64,000 nt of DNA, from assembly GCA_018195615.1 (NCBI GenBank), contig JAGTPG010000002.1, positions 620,001-684,000 on the forward strand, given 5' to 3'. Origin of the DNA: Streptomyces tuirus (GTDB taxonomy: Bacteria > Actinomycetota > Actinomycetes > Streptomycetales > Streptomycetaceae). Numbering within the stretch: the stretch's first letter is position 1; each line of letters begins with the position of its first letter. Below the pieces are notes generated by a model. That model searched no databases, was not told the DNA's origin, and saw only the letters and a program-made list of their open reading frames with translations. A program made the position numbers and the translations under genes. Shown here piece after piece: positions 1 through 11,591 of this stretch.

Positions 1-3000
1 GGGTGACGCCGTGCGCCCTGGCCGCTTCCCGCAGCAGGTCCGACTGCTCGGCGGACAGCGTGTGCACCAGAGCGCGCGGCAGGTCGTCCGAGAGGACCGG
101 CGCCGGTCCCGCGAGCAGCGTCGGGCCGGGGAGGCCCGCCAGGTGCTCCGCCCAGAAGCGTTCCGCAACGGCGGGGTCCTTGGCTTGGAGTGCCCGCGCG
201 TGATCCTCGAAGCTCGGCGTGGCCGGGGCCGGAGTCGGCAACTCGCCCACGAGGGCGGCCTCATAGGCGTCGAACAGCTCCCGCAGGACGATCTCGCGCG
301 ACCAGCCGTCCCACAGCAGCAGGTGATAGCTGAGCAGCAGGCCGTCTCGGTCGCCGGGCAGGCGCACCACGGTCATCCGGATCAGCGGCGGCTCCCCCGG
401 GTCGAACCCCGTGTCGCGGTCGCGGGCGCGCAGGGCGTCGACCTCCGCCTCCGTGGACAGGGCGATCGTACGGACGTCGACCCGACGGCCCGCCGCGAGC
501 ACCTGGACCGGGTGTCCGTCGCCGTCGGTGGTGAAGCCGGCGCCCACGACCGGGTGCCGGGCGATCACGTACGCCATCGCCTCGGCCAGGGCGTCGGTGT
601 CCAGCGGCCGGTCGAAGGTGAACCAGCTCTGCGCGACGTAGTGTCCGGCCGAGCCGGCCATCTGGGCCTGGAAGAACAGGCCTCGCTGCAGCGGGGTGAC
701 GGGTGCTGTGCGCTCGGCCGTCGCCGAGGCGTCCGCGATGCCGTGCAGTGCGCCGATCCAGTGCTCGGTGATCTCGTCCGGGATGCCCTCGGCGAGGGTG
801 AACGCCGCGTGCAGGCTGCCGGTGGCCTCGTCGAGCCAGGCGTTCACCTCGACGGCGTACGGGCTGCCCTGGTCGCCGCCGGTGAGGTGCAGCGCCTGGG
901 ACTCGCTGCCCCGGCCGAGGTAGTTGAACAGCACCTGCGGGCGGGCGGTCAGCAGCGGAGCCGTCTGCGGGTTGAGGTACCGGAGCCCGCCGTAGGCGAC
1001 GTGCGCGCGCTCGTCCGGCTGGCGGTCGGCGATCTCGCGGGCCGCGGCGACGGGGTCGGTGTGCGCGGTGAGCCGTACGGGCGCGATGGCGGTGAACCAG
1101 CCGACCGTGCGTGTGTAGTCGTGGTGTTCGAGGGCCGGGACCCGGCCGTGTCGCTCCAGGTCGATCGCGACGTCGGTGGGCGTCGGCTGGATGCGGGTCA
1201 GCGCCGTGCGCAGCGCGCCGCACAGCAACTCGGTGAGACCGACGCCGAGTGCGGCGGGCGCGGTGCGGGTCACGCGGTCGCTCACCTCGGGCGGGAGGAC
1301 GACGGTGGCCTCGCGCGGTCCGTCGACGGCGGGCAGCAGCGGGGGCGCCTGGAGTGTGGTGATCCAGTGCCCGAGGTCGTCGCTCGCGTGGACGGACCGG
1401 AGCGTCAGCGCTTCGGCGTACTCGGCGTAGGGCGTGGTCGGCGGCGCCGGCGGCTCCCCGCGCAGGGCGGTGGCCAGGTCGTCCAGCAGGACCAGCCAGG
1501 AGACCGAGTCGACGGCGAGGTGATGCACGGTGACCACGAGGGTCCGGGTCGACTCCAGCCACGAGAACGCGATGACGTCCCCGGACTCGGGGTCGAGGCG
1601 GTCGGCGGCCTCGTTCGCCGCGGTCGTGGCATCGGTGGTGTCCGGTCGTACGACGGTGATCTCGCGGGCCGGGTCGGTGCGGAGGGCCCATACGCCGTGC
1701 TCGACGCGCAGGCGCAGCCGGAGGGCCGGGTGCGTGGCCACGACGGCGTCGGCGGCGCGCTCGACGTCGGCGAACCCGGTGCCCTCGGGAGCGAGCAGCG
1801 TCCGGGCCTGAGCGAACCGGGCGAGGGATCCGCCGAGTTCCCGCTGGCGCAGGATGATCGGCGTGAGGGTCAGCGGGCCGTCCTCGCGGTGAGCGGGGGC
1901 TGTGCGCCGAGGTGTGCTTGTCGCCAGGTGCTCAGCGAGGGCGCGCGGTGTCTTGAGCAGGAACACGTCCCGGGGTGCGATCGGCAGTCCCTGCGCCCTG
2001 GCCCGGTTGACCACGGTGATGGCGACGATGCTGTCGCCTCCGGCGCGGAAGAAGTCGGTGTCGGCGTCGACGGTGGTGCCGGGCAGGGTTTCGGTGAAGA
2101 TGTCGACGAGTGCGGCAACAGCCGTGCTTTCGCCGGGGGGTGCGCCGTGGCTCGTCGCGCCCCGCGGCGGAGCCGCCGTCATATACGGTTCCGCGCCCTT
2201 GAGGGTGCGTTCTGCCAAGGCCTTTCGATCCAGCTTGCCGTTGACCGTCAACGGCAGGGCGTCGATCGTGAGCACCCTGCCTGGAATCATGTGCACAGGC
2301 AGCTTGGACGACAGGCGATCCGTGAGGTCGGCGGGCACGCTGCCCACCACGTGCGCGACCAGGTGATCCCCGGTGGCTGCCACGGTGACAGCCACGTCGA
2401 CCACTCCGTCCAGCTCCCTGATCGCGGCCTCCACCTCGCCCAGCTCGATGCGGAACCCCTTGAGCTGCACCTGGTCGTCGGCCCGCCCGGCGAACTCCAG
2501 CTCGCCGTCGAGTGTCCGCCGGGCGAGGTCGCCCGTGTGGTACATGCGGGAGCCGTCGCCCGCGAACGGATTCGCCACGAACCGGGCCGCGGTGAGCCCC
2601 GGCCTGCCCAGGTAACCGAGCGACACCTGGTCGCCGGCGACGTAGATGGCACCGACCCGGCCCGGCGGCACCGGCCGGAGCCGGTCGTCGAGCAGGTAGG
2701 TGACCAGGCCGGGAATCGGGCCGCCGATCGGGCTGACGTCGTCGCCGGAGTCGAAGTCCTCGTCGGTCAGCACCCGGTGGGTGACGTGGACGGTGGTCTC
2801 GGTGATGCCGTACATGTTGACCAGCTCGGGCGAGGCGGTGCCGTGCCGCCCGACCCAGCCGCGCAGCCGCCCGAGGTCCAGCGCCTCGCCTCCGAAGATG
2901 ATCCGGCGCAGTGCGGGCAACGGTTCGCCGGCCTGCCGGTCGGCCTCGATGAACTGGTAGAACGCCGAGGGGGTCTGGTTGAGCACGGTCACCCCGCGCT

Positions 3001-6000
3001 CGCGGACCAGCCGGTGGAAGTCGACCGGGGAGCGGGTCAGCCCGTACTCCGGAACCAGCAGCTGGCCGCCGTACGCCAGGGCTCCCCACAGCTCCCAGAC
3101 CGCGAAGTCGAAGGAGAAGGAGTGGAACTGGACCCACACGTCGTCCGGTCCGAAGGCCATGTCGGGCCGGGTGTTGGCGAGCAGCGTCACCACACTGGAG
3201 TGCGGGACGACGACGCCCTTGGGCCGGCCGGTCGATCCGGACGTGTAGATCACGTACGCGGGGTCCTGCCAACTCACCTCGGACCGGGGGGCGTCCCCCA
3301 CCGGCGGTGCGTCGCCCCGCACCAGTACCAGTGCCGGCACACCGGACCGGGCCAGCAGCTCCGTGAAGCGGTCCCGCTGGTCGCGATCGACGAGGACGAC
3401 CTGCGGAGCGGCGTCGGCGAGGATGTACTCCAGCCGGTCGTCCGGGTACGCCAGGTCCAGCGGCACGTACGCGCCGCCCGCGCTGACGACGGCGACCAGG
3501 GCGACGACCTGCTCCAGGGAGCGCGGGACGGCGACGGCGACCCGCTTGCCCGGCCCGACACCGGCCGTGCGCAGGGCGGCTGCCAAGTCGTTCTTGGCCT
3601 CGGCCAGTTCGCCGTACGTCAGGGTCCGGGTGCCGCCGTCGAGACCGCACTGCGTGACAGCTGTGGCCGCGGGGTCGCGGTGCGCGGCGGCGTCGAACAG
3701 CGCGCCCAGCGTCGTCGGGGTGATCGGCGCGGGCAGCCGCCCCGGCTCGCGCGCCAGGTCGCCGACCAGGGCGTCCGGGCGGGTGAGCAGGCCGGTGAGG
3801 TGCGCGGAGAACGTGCGCAGGATCGCCTGGGCACTCGCCTCCCGCAGCAGCTCGCCGTCGTAGATGAGGTTGAAGCGCGGACGGCCGTCGAGCGCGCGCT
3901 CCACCACCAGCGTCAGCGGGTAGTGGGGAGCGCCCTCGTTCACGATGTCGGTGATGACCAGCGTGTCGCCGGGTCGCCGCAGAGCGGCGGCATCGGTCGC
4001 GACGTCGAACACCACCAGGGTGTCGAACAGGGAGCCGACGTCGGCCTGGCGGCTGATCCTGGCGAGTGAGATGTGCTGGTGCGGCAGCACGGCGCTCTGA
4101 TGGTCGCGTACCGAGGCGAGCAGCTCGCCCGCCGTGGTCGTGCCGGTCCAGCCGGCACGCACGGGGATGGTGTTGATGAACAGACCCACCATGTCCTCGA
4201 TGCCGGGCACGTCGGCGTCGCGCCCGGACACCGTCGAACCGAACACCACGTCCGTGCTGTGCAGGATGCCGCCCAGGGTCACGGCCCAGGCGCTGTGCAC
4301 GGCGACGCTCAGCGGAACGCCGGCCGAGCGGGCGGCGGCGTCGATGTCGCCCTCCGGCTCCACGGCGATGTCGGTGAACCGGTCGGAGGGGGTGTGCCCC
4401 TCGGCGACCAGTGACGGGCCGGGCAGCTCGGCGAGTTGCCCGCGCCAGACGCGGTCGCTCTCGTCGTCGTCCCGTCCGGCGAGCCAGCCGACGTAGTCGG
4501 AGAAGCCGCCGACGGGGTACACGGTCCCCGGCGCGTGGTACTCGGCGAGCAGCGCGCGGAGCATCGGCGGCACCGACCAGCCGTCGGCGATGATGTGGTG
4601 CACGGTCTGCACCAGGACGCTGCGGCCGGAGCCCGTGCGGACGAGCGTGTACCGCATCAGCGGGCCGGTGGCCAGGTCGAATCCGGCGCGGCGGTCCCGT
4701 TCGGCCAGCTCGCGTATCCCGGCGTCGGTGATGCCGGGGCGGTCCAGCGTGGTGAAGGGCGCCTCCACGCCGCTCTCCAGCACGGAGACCACCCGGCCGT
4801 CGGCGAGGGCCACGAACCGCGCGGCGAGGTTCGGGTACAGGCTGAGCAGGCGGGTGGCGGCCGCCGCGAGCCGGCCGGCGTCCACCTCGCCGTCCAGGGT
4901 CAGGAGTTGCTGCTCGACGTAGGCGCCCGCGGAGTCGTCGTCGAAGACCGAGTGGAAGTACAGGCCCTCCTGCAGCGGGGTCAGCGGCAGGATGTCCCGC
5001 AGCGCGGGGCCGTCCAGGTCGTCGACGTCGGTCTGGGTGAGCGGCACCAGGGCGAAGTCGCTGGGCGAGTGGCCGCCCCGGTCGAGGGCGGCCAGTCCGG
5101 CCAGGGCCGCCTCGAAGTACTCGCCGAGGGTGGTGATGTCCTCGTCGGTGAACATGCCGTCCGGCCAGGAGATGGTGGTGACCAGTTCGTACGCGCCGGT
5201 GGCGGCGGGTTCGGCGATGGCGTTGAACTCCAGGGGGCGCGGCAGGCGCATCCTCGGGTCGCGCTTCTCGCCCAGCTGGCCGGTGGCGCGGGCGAGTTGC
5301 CAGTCCCCGGCGGCGCCCGCGTCGAAGCGGCCCAGGTAGTTGAAGAGGACCTGCGGGGCGGGCGCGTCGAACTCGGTGTGGGTGAGGTAGCGCAGGGCGC
5401 CGTAGGAGACGCCGTTGTCCGGCACCTCGGCGAGATCCTCCTTGACCGCCTTGAGCGCGGCGGCCAGGTACGCGGGCGCGGTGAAGTCGGACGCCGCGCC
5501 GGGGTCCACGGTCACCGGGAACAGGGTGGTGAACCAGCCCACGGTCCGCGACAGTTCGGGTTCAAAACCGGCGGAGCCCGCCACGAACTGTCCTTCGCGG
5601 CCGTGGCCTTCGAGTTCGATGTGCGCGAAGGTCTGGTCCTGACCGAGGTCGCGACGCCGGCGGGCGAGCGCGACGGCGAGCGCGGTCAGCAGGACGTCGT
5701 TGACGCCCGCGTGGAACTTCGCGGGGATCTCGCCCAGCAGCGCGGCCGTGACGTCGGGGCCGACCGAGACGGTCCGGGTGCGCTCCCGCGCGACGGTGTC
5801 GGCCTCGGACAGCGCGCGCCTGCCGACCGGCCCGTCCGTCCCGGGCAGGGGGCGCCAGTAGAAGGAACTGTCCGCGTCGAACGCCGCACGCTCCAGAAGC
5901 TGCGTCCAGCGCCGGAACGACGTGCCCACCGGGGGCAGTTCCACCGGCGTGCCGGAGGTGAACTGCCGCCATGCCGTGGCCAGGTCCTCCATCAGGATCC

Positions 6001-8571
6001 GCCAGGACACGCCGTCGATCACCACATGGTGGGCGACCAGGACCAGCTGTCGTGCGGTGCGGCGCCAGACGGCCCGCAGCATCACGCCGCCCGCCGGGTC
6101 GAGTCCGTCGGTGGCGAGTGCGACGCACGCGTCGAGCGGCCGGTCGCTCTCCTGCCAGGACGCGGTGGCCTCGTCGGCCTCCGGTATGTCGAAGCTCCAC
6201 CGGTCGCCGCGCACCAGCCGGGCGCGGAGCATGTCGTGGCGGCGGACCAGGGCGGTGAGGATCTCGTCGAGGGCGTCGGCGGTCAGGTCGGCCGGGGTGT
6301 TCAGTACGACCGACTGGACGAAGCCGTCGATCGCGTCCGTGGTCTCGCCGAGCCACTGCACGATGGGTGAGCCGACGACGGGGCCGGTGGCGACGTCGCG
6401 GTGGTCCACGGTGGAGACGTCCTCCCGGCTCGCCACCGCCGCCAGCGCCCCCACGGTGCTGTGGGTGAAGATCTGCCGTGCCGTGACGTGCAGACCGGTG
6501 TCGCGCAGCGCGCTCAGCAGCGAGATGGCCAGGATGCTGTCTCCGCCGAGCTGGAAGAAGTCCTGGTCGACGCCGACCTCTTCGAGCCTGAGCACCGCCG
6601 CGACGGCGGCGCACACCGCGCGCTCGTTCTCGGTCGTCGGCCGGGTCAGCTCGCCCGTGTTCATCGTGGGTTCGGGCAGGGCGTTCCGGTCGAGCTTGCC
6701 GTTCGCGGTGAGCGGGAACTCCGTCATGACGACGATGTGGGCGGGCACCATGTACTCGACCATGTGCCGGCCGGCCCATGCCTTGACCTCGTCGGCTCGC
6801 AGGTCCTCGTGCCCGGCGGCCGGGATGACGTAGCCCACGAGGTAGGTGCCGCCCGCCGTGTTCTTCTTCGCGACGACGCAGGTGTGCCGTACTCCTGGGT
6901 GCTCCGCGAGACCGACCTCGACGTCCTCGATCTCCAGCCGCATGCCGCGGATCTTGATCTGGTTGTCGGCCCGGCCGAGGAAGTCCAGCGATCCGTCCGG
7001 TGCGAACCGCGCGAGGTCACCGGTCCGGTACAGCCGGGAGCCGTCGTCGGCGAAGGGGTTGGCGACGAACCGGGAGGCCGTCAGGCCGGGGGCGTTGACG
7101 TATCCGCGGCCCAGGAGGAATCCACCCACGTAGAGTTCGCCGCCGACCCCGACCGGGACCGGGCGCAGTTCGTCGTCCAGTACGTACAGCTGGGTGTTCG
7201 GGTTGGCCTTGCCGATCGACGTCGACAGGCGTTCGGCCGCGCCCCGGTAGATGACGTGCGAGACGCCGATCGTGGTCTCGGCCGGGCCGTAGCCGTGGTA
7301 CATGGGGATGTCGAGCCTGGTGCGGAACCGCTCGTACAGCTCCGGGGTCAGCACCTCGCCGCCGCACCACACGTGCCGCAGGCTGTCCAGTCTGCCGGAG
7401 TCGCCCGCGATCTCCAGCAGCACGTCCAGCATGGACGACACCAGGTACGTGAAGGTGACACGCTGCTCGGCGATCACGCTCAGCAGGTGGTGCGGGTCGC
7501 GTTCGCCACCGGGCCGCAGGATCACCAGCCGGGCACCGCTCACCAGCGGGAGGAAGATCTCGTTGATGGAGATGTCGAAGGACAGGGGCGCCTTGAACAG
7601 GGACGCGTCGTCGTGGCCGAAGCGGAGGATCTCGTCGACCTGCCAGAGCAGACGCTCACTGATCGCCTCGTGCCGGATCATCGCGCCCTTGGGCCGCCCG
7701 GTCGATCCGGACGTGAAGATCACATATGCCAGGGCGTCGCCGAGGACGGTCACCTCGGGCCCCTCGGTGGGGTAGGCGCCGTACGCCCAGTCGTCCAAGT
7801 CGACGGCGACGGCTTCCGGTTCGTGCGGGTCGTGCTCGCCGGAGTCGTTGAGCTGGGCCACGACCCGGGCGTCCTCGATGACGACGGCCCGGCGTGCTGC
7901 GGGCCACTGCGGGTCGAGCGGCACGAAGGCGCAGCCGGCCTGGAGCACGCCGAGCAGCCCGATCACCATGTCGGCGGAGCGGCCCAGTGAGATGCCGACG
8001 ACCTGTTCTGCGGTGAGTCCGCGTTCGATCAGGTGGTGGGCCAACTGGCCGGACATTTCCAGTGCCTGACGGTAAGTGAGCGACCGGTGCTCGTCGACGA
8101 GGGCGACGGCGTCCGGCCTGGTTCGCGCCTGCTCGCGGAACATCTCCACGATGGTCGGGCGCACCCGGTCCGCCCGGGTGTCGTTCCATTCGGCCAGGGC
8201 CTCGAGCCTCGCCGCCACGGTGGACGGGCCGACGGTTCCGATGGGCCGGTCCGGGAAGTCGGCCAGGTCGTCCAGCGCGAGCTGTGCGTCGGCGAGCGCG
8301 ACTCCCTCCGGGACGGCGATGCTCCGCGCGTCCGCGCCCACCTGCCACCCCGCGGGCAGGCCCCCGCCGTTGTCGACCCATCCGAGGACTTCGGTGAAGA
8401 GGGTGCCGGGGGTGAGGTCGATGCCGTCGGGGCCCAGTCCCGTCGCCCAGTACGACAGCCCGATGGCGCATGCCGCGGCGATCGTCCGGTCGGTGTGGTC
8501 GCCGGTGCGCCGGCGTACGGCGGCCAGTTGCTCGGGGACAGCAGTACGTGACGAGAGCTCGGTTCCATCAT
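1..8571 (-). CDS. cchH: Coelichelin non-ribosomal peptide synthetase CchH (3' end beyond the window)
   Basis: This multimodular NRPS assembles the coelichelin peptide. Reading from the right, the visible domains are: A1 (core [10 protein letters not shown] near 7684-7725), carrier domain 1 (LGGDS, serine near 6537), epimerase 1 (HHVVIDG), C2 (LTPLQEG near 4950; HHIIADG near 4578-4603), A2 (core near 3210-3252), carrier 2 (AGGDS near 2030), epimerase 2 (HHLAVDS near 1510-1530) and C3 (VTPLQRG near 660-700; YHLLLWDG near 302-331). The specificity residues read DINYWGGIG(K) for A1 and DFWNIGMVH(K) for A2. These match the published codes for formyl-hydroxyornithine and threonine, which are coelichelin units 1 and 2. 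Two epimerases fit the two D-residues. The A3-T3 part should lie left of the window. The frame is open from 8614 to the edge but has no start codon of its own. ATG at 8571, after GGAG, is one base out of frame, and one G missing near 8565 would join them. Confidence 0.95.
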
Positions 8572-8630
8572 CGAAGACTCCGCGTTCCTTCCACCGTACG
8601 AATGTCGGCCCAACTCACATCAGGGGTTGT

Positions 8631-10418
8631 TCAGCTGCCCTCTCGCCAGGCCCGCCACAGTCGTGCGTACCGGCCGCCCAGAGCCACCAGTTCCTCGTGT
8701 GTGCCCTGCTCCACCACACGTCCCGCGTCCAGCACCGCGATCCGGTCCGCCGCCATCGCCTGGGTCAGCCGGTGGGCCACGAACAACGTGGTGCGGCCCG
8801 AGCACGCGGCCAGCACGGCCCGCTCCAGCTCGGCGGCGCCTTCGCTGCCCGCCTCCGCCGTCGACTCGTCGAGCACCACGACCGGCGCGCGGCCCAGCAC
8901 CAGCCGGGCCAGGGCGATCTGGGCGACCTTGGTGACGTCCAGGCGCTCACCGCCCTCGCCGACCGGGGTGTTCAGCCCCTCGGGCAGCGCGTCGACCCAG
9001 CCGTCGGCCCCCACCGTGCGCAGCGCCTCCATCAGCTCGGCGTCGGTCGCGTCCGGCGCGGCCAGCCGCAGATCGTCGGCGAGCGGACCGGAGAAGACGT
9101 GGGTCTCCTGCGTCAGGATGCTCACCAAGGCGCGGGCTCCGGCCTCGTCCAGACCGGCGAGGTCGGTCGACCCGACGCGTACCGACCCGGCCTGCGGGGT
9201 TCCGATGCCCGCGATCAGCGCGGCCAGGGTCGTCTTGCCGGCACCCGTCGCCCCCACGAGCGCGAGCGACCCGCCGGCCGGGATCGTCAGGCTGACGTCC
9301 CGCAGCACCGGTTCCTCACCGCCGGGATAGCGGAACGTCAGGCCCTCCACCGTCACCGGGTAGGGCCCGGCGTCCGCCGGCTCGACGGCCGTGTCGCCCA
9401 CCAGCCGGTCCTCCGTGGGCTCCGCCAGTACCCCGACGAGCCGGGTCAGGCTCGCGCCCGACTTCTGTGCCTCGTCGAAGGTGAACATGATGGCGCCGAG
9501 CGGGACGAACAGCCGGTGGAACAGCAGCGGGGCCGCCGACACCTCGCCCAGGCTGGCGGCATCGGCTTCCAGCAGCGCGTAGCCGACGAGGAGGATCAGG
9601 ACCAGCCCGATGAACTCGGCGCGGTTCTCCCGGCCGACGAACCGGCCGAAGAACCGGAACACCTCGATGCCGAGGTCGCGCACCCGCCACGACTCCTGGC
9701 CGACCTTCTCGCGGAAGGCGCCCTCGAGGCGGTACGCCCGGACCGTGTCGATGCCGTTCAGGCCGCTGATCAGCGCCTGCGCCCGGTCGGCCTGTGCGGC
9801 CCGCTGCTCGCGGTAGAGCGGGGCGGACCGGGGGAGGTACCAGCGCAGGGCCAGCGCGTAGGCGGGCAGCGCGCCGGCGCCGGCCAGGCCGAGCCGCCAG
9901 TCCAGTCCGAACATGCCGACCGTGGCGATGACGACCAGCACGCCCGCCGAGAACACGGTGGGGATGGCCGTACGGATGCCCTTGGAGATGACGGCCACGT
10001 CGTCACCGACCCGGGAGAGCACGTCTCCCCGGCCGACCTGCTCGATCCGTGCGCTCGGCATTCCCAGCACCGCGCGGACGGCGCCTTCGCGCAGCCGCGC
10101 GAGCAGATCCGCGCCCAGCCGCCCGATCAGGTAGGTCGACACCGCGGTGGCCGCCGCGCCGAGCAGTGCGGCGGCCACCATCAGCGCCCCGATGGTGACC
10201 AGGATCGACCGCGCTTCGCCCTCGACCACCCCGTCGACCACACGCCCGAGCAGGAGCACGGGGAGCACTTGGAGCGCCGCCCCGGCCACCGTGGTGAGCA
10301 CGGTGGCGACCGTCAGCCAGGGCACTTCGCGGCAGTGCGCCGCGACCCATCGGGAGGCCTCGCGTCCGGTCGCCGTGCGCAGGGTCGCCGGGGCGACACG
10401 CGTGTCGGTGGTGCTCAC
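8631..10418 (-). CDS. cchG: ABC exporter (fused permease-ATPase) of the coelichelin cluster
   Basis: A 595-residue half-transporter with an N-terminal six-helix ABC membrane domain (about residues 20-310) and a C-terminal ATPase domain. Walker A is GATGAGKTT and the Walker B region is VVVLDES. By its place in coelichelin clusters it is thought to export the desferri-siderophore. Its ATPase is unusual: where a canonical LSGGQ signature should stand the sequence reads GERLDVTKVAQIALARL, and the residues after Walker B are STAEAGSEG. Its GTG start overlaps the stop of cchF by four bases, and cchH begins about 60 bases downstream, so the genes look translationally linked in one iron-regulated transcript. 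Confidence 0.9.
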   Translation of the reverse strand: MSTTDTRVAPATLRTATGREASRWVAAHCREVPWLTVATVLTTVAGAALQVLPVLLLGRVVDGVVEGEARSILVTIGALMVAAALLGAAATAVSTYLIGRLGADLLARLREGAVRAVLGMPSARIEQVGRGDVLSRVGDDVAVISKGIRTAIPTVFSAGVLVVIATVGMFGLDWRLGLAGAGALPAYALALRWYLPRSAPLYREQRAAQADRAQALISGLNGIDTVRAYRLEGAFREKVGQESWRVRDLGIEVFRFFGRFVGRENRAEFIGLVLILLVGYALLEADAASLGEVSAAPLLFHRLFVPLGAIMFTFDEAQKSGASLTRLVGVLAEPTEDRLVGDTAVEPADAGPYPVTVEGLTFRYPGGEEPVLRDVSLTIPAGGSLALVGATGAGKTTLAALIAGIGTPQAGSVRVGSTDLAGLDEAGARALVSILTQETHVFSGPLADDLRLAAPDATDAELMEALRTVGADGWVDALPEGLNTPVGEGGERLDVTKVAQIALARLVLGRAPVVVLDESTAEAGSEGAAELERAVLAACSGRTTLFVAHRLTQAMAADRIAVLDAGRVVEQGTHEELVALGGRYARLWRAWREGS

Positions 10419-11479
10419 ACCTGGCCGACCGACTTGACGAGCTCGTCGATCGCGTACGGCATGGAGAGCAGGGTGCCCTGCGAGATGGCCGCGCCGACCG
10501 CCGGGCCCTCGCTGTCCAGCAGGTACGACACCTTGCCGTTCTTGACCGCGTCGAGGTTGGCGAACAGCTTGAACTTCTTGAGCGCCTGCGTGTCCGCCTT
10601 GTCGTTGATGACGAAGATGCGGTCGACGTCGACCAGGTCGATGCGTTCGGGTGAGAGCTTGGTGTAGAAGTCGCCGTCCGCGACCTTGTCGATCTCGGTC
10701 TGGTACTTGAAGCCGATGCCCGACACCAGCCGTCCGCGCACGTCGGTGGAGGTGAACGGCGCCACCGAGTCCTCGTACCAGGACAGCGCCACGGCGGTTT
10801 CCTTACCGAACTCGGGGTGCGCCTTCTTGGCCGCGTCGAGCCGGTCCTGCACGTCCGCGATCATCTTCTCGCCCTCGTCGGCCTTGCCGAGGGCCTTGGC
10901 GATCTGCAGCGCGTTGTCCTGCCAGGGCGCGCTGAACGGCTCCTTCTCGGCCTTGGTGCGGCCCACCGTCGGAGCGATCTTGGAGAGCTTGTCGTAGCCG
11001 GCCTGATCGACCTCGGAGTAGACCGCGATGATCAGGTCCGGGCGCAGGGCGGCGATCTTCTCGTAGTTGGGGCCGGAGTCACCGTTCTTCATGATGACCT
11101 CGGGCTTGGTGTCGCCCCACTTGTCCTTCACCCAGGGCCACTGGGTGTTGATGTCGGGGCTCTTGCCCGCTGGGTTCGGGTACTGGTCGGTCATGCCGAC
11201 CGGCTTGATGCCGAACGCCAGGACGGTCTGGTCGTCCGTGTAGCCGACGGTGACGACCCGCTCGGGAGCCTTGGTGATCTTGGTGGATCCGAATGCGTGC
11301 TCCACCGTGACCGGGAATACGCCCGCGGCGGCAGTCGAGTCGGTGTCGCTCGCGTTGTCCGTCGAGTCCGACGAGCCGGAACCGCACCCCGCGAGGAGGC
11401 CGACGCCGAGTGTCGCGGCGGACAGTGCGGCCGCCAGCCGCCGCCACGGCTTCGTCCGCGTCGTTCTGTTGAGGAGCAT
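10415..11479 (-). CDS. cchF: Ferric-siderophore-binding lipoprotein
   Basis: Substrate-binding protein of the FepB/FhuD (class III) type, anchored outside the membrane, which delivers ferric coelichelin to the importer. It has a basic N-terminus, a hydrophobic core and a lipobox (LLAGC), then a Ser/Thr/Asp-rich linker. The binding fold follows (VTVGYTDDQTVLAFGIKPVG, ALRPDLIIAVYSEV). I choose ATG at 11479 (MLLNRTTRTK...) because AAGGGG lies about seven bases upstream. The frame can be extended to a GTG at 11509, but that start would put the ribosome-binding site inside the gene. The iron box at 11552-11570 lies just upstream. Confidence 0.9.
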   Translation of the reverse strand: MLLNRTTRTKPWRRLAAALSAATLGVGLLAGCGSGSSDSTDNASDTDSTAAAGVFPVTVEHAFGSTKITKAPERVVTVGYTDDQTVLAFGIKPVGMTDQYPNPAGKSPDINTQWPWVKDKWGDTKPEVIMKNGDSGPNYEKIAALRPDLIIAVYSEVDQAGYDKLSKIAPTVGRTKAEKEPFSAPWQDNALQIAKALGKADEGEKMIADVQDRLDAAKKAHPEFGKETAVALSWYEDSVAPFTSTDVRGRLVSGIGFKYQTEIDKVADGDFYTKLSPERIDLVDVDRIFVINDKADTQALKKFKLFANLDAVKNGKVSYLLDSEGPAVGAAISQGTLLSMPYAIDELVKSVGQV

Positions 11480-11551
11480 CCGCATTCCCCTTGCTTTCGC
11501 GCTTTCCACTGCACCCCCGTCTAAGGGCAGGCAAACCTTAGCGTGTGCAGA

Positions 11552-11570
11552 TGAGGTTAGCCTAGCCTAA
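11552..11570 (-). promoter_or_regulatory. Iron box upstream of cchF
   Basis: On the minus strand the 19 bases read TTAGGCTAGGCTAACCTCA. They differ at only two positions from the DmdR1/IdeR consensus TTAGGTTAGGCTAACCTAA. The site is about 75 bases upstream of the chosen cchF start and between cchE and cchF. This indicates a separate iron-repressed promoter for cchF-cchG-cchH. Confidence 0.85.
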
Positions 11571-11591
11571 CTTCTCCAACTTTATCGGGAT

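Noticed and set aside
11..4069. A 1352-codon open frame on the plus strand
   Set aside because: It lies opposite the cchH reading frame and its translation is a low-complexity mix of Gly, Arg, Val and Gln, as expected of an antisense shadow in GC-rich DNA. No domain motif is visible.
8076..10667. An 863-codon plus-strand open frame opposite cchG
   Set aside because: It is rich in His, Arg, Gln and Ala without any motif, and the opposite strand holds a clear ABC exporter.
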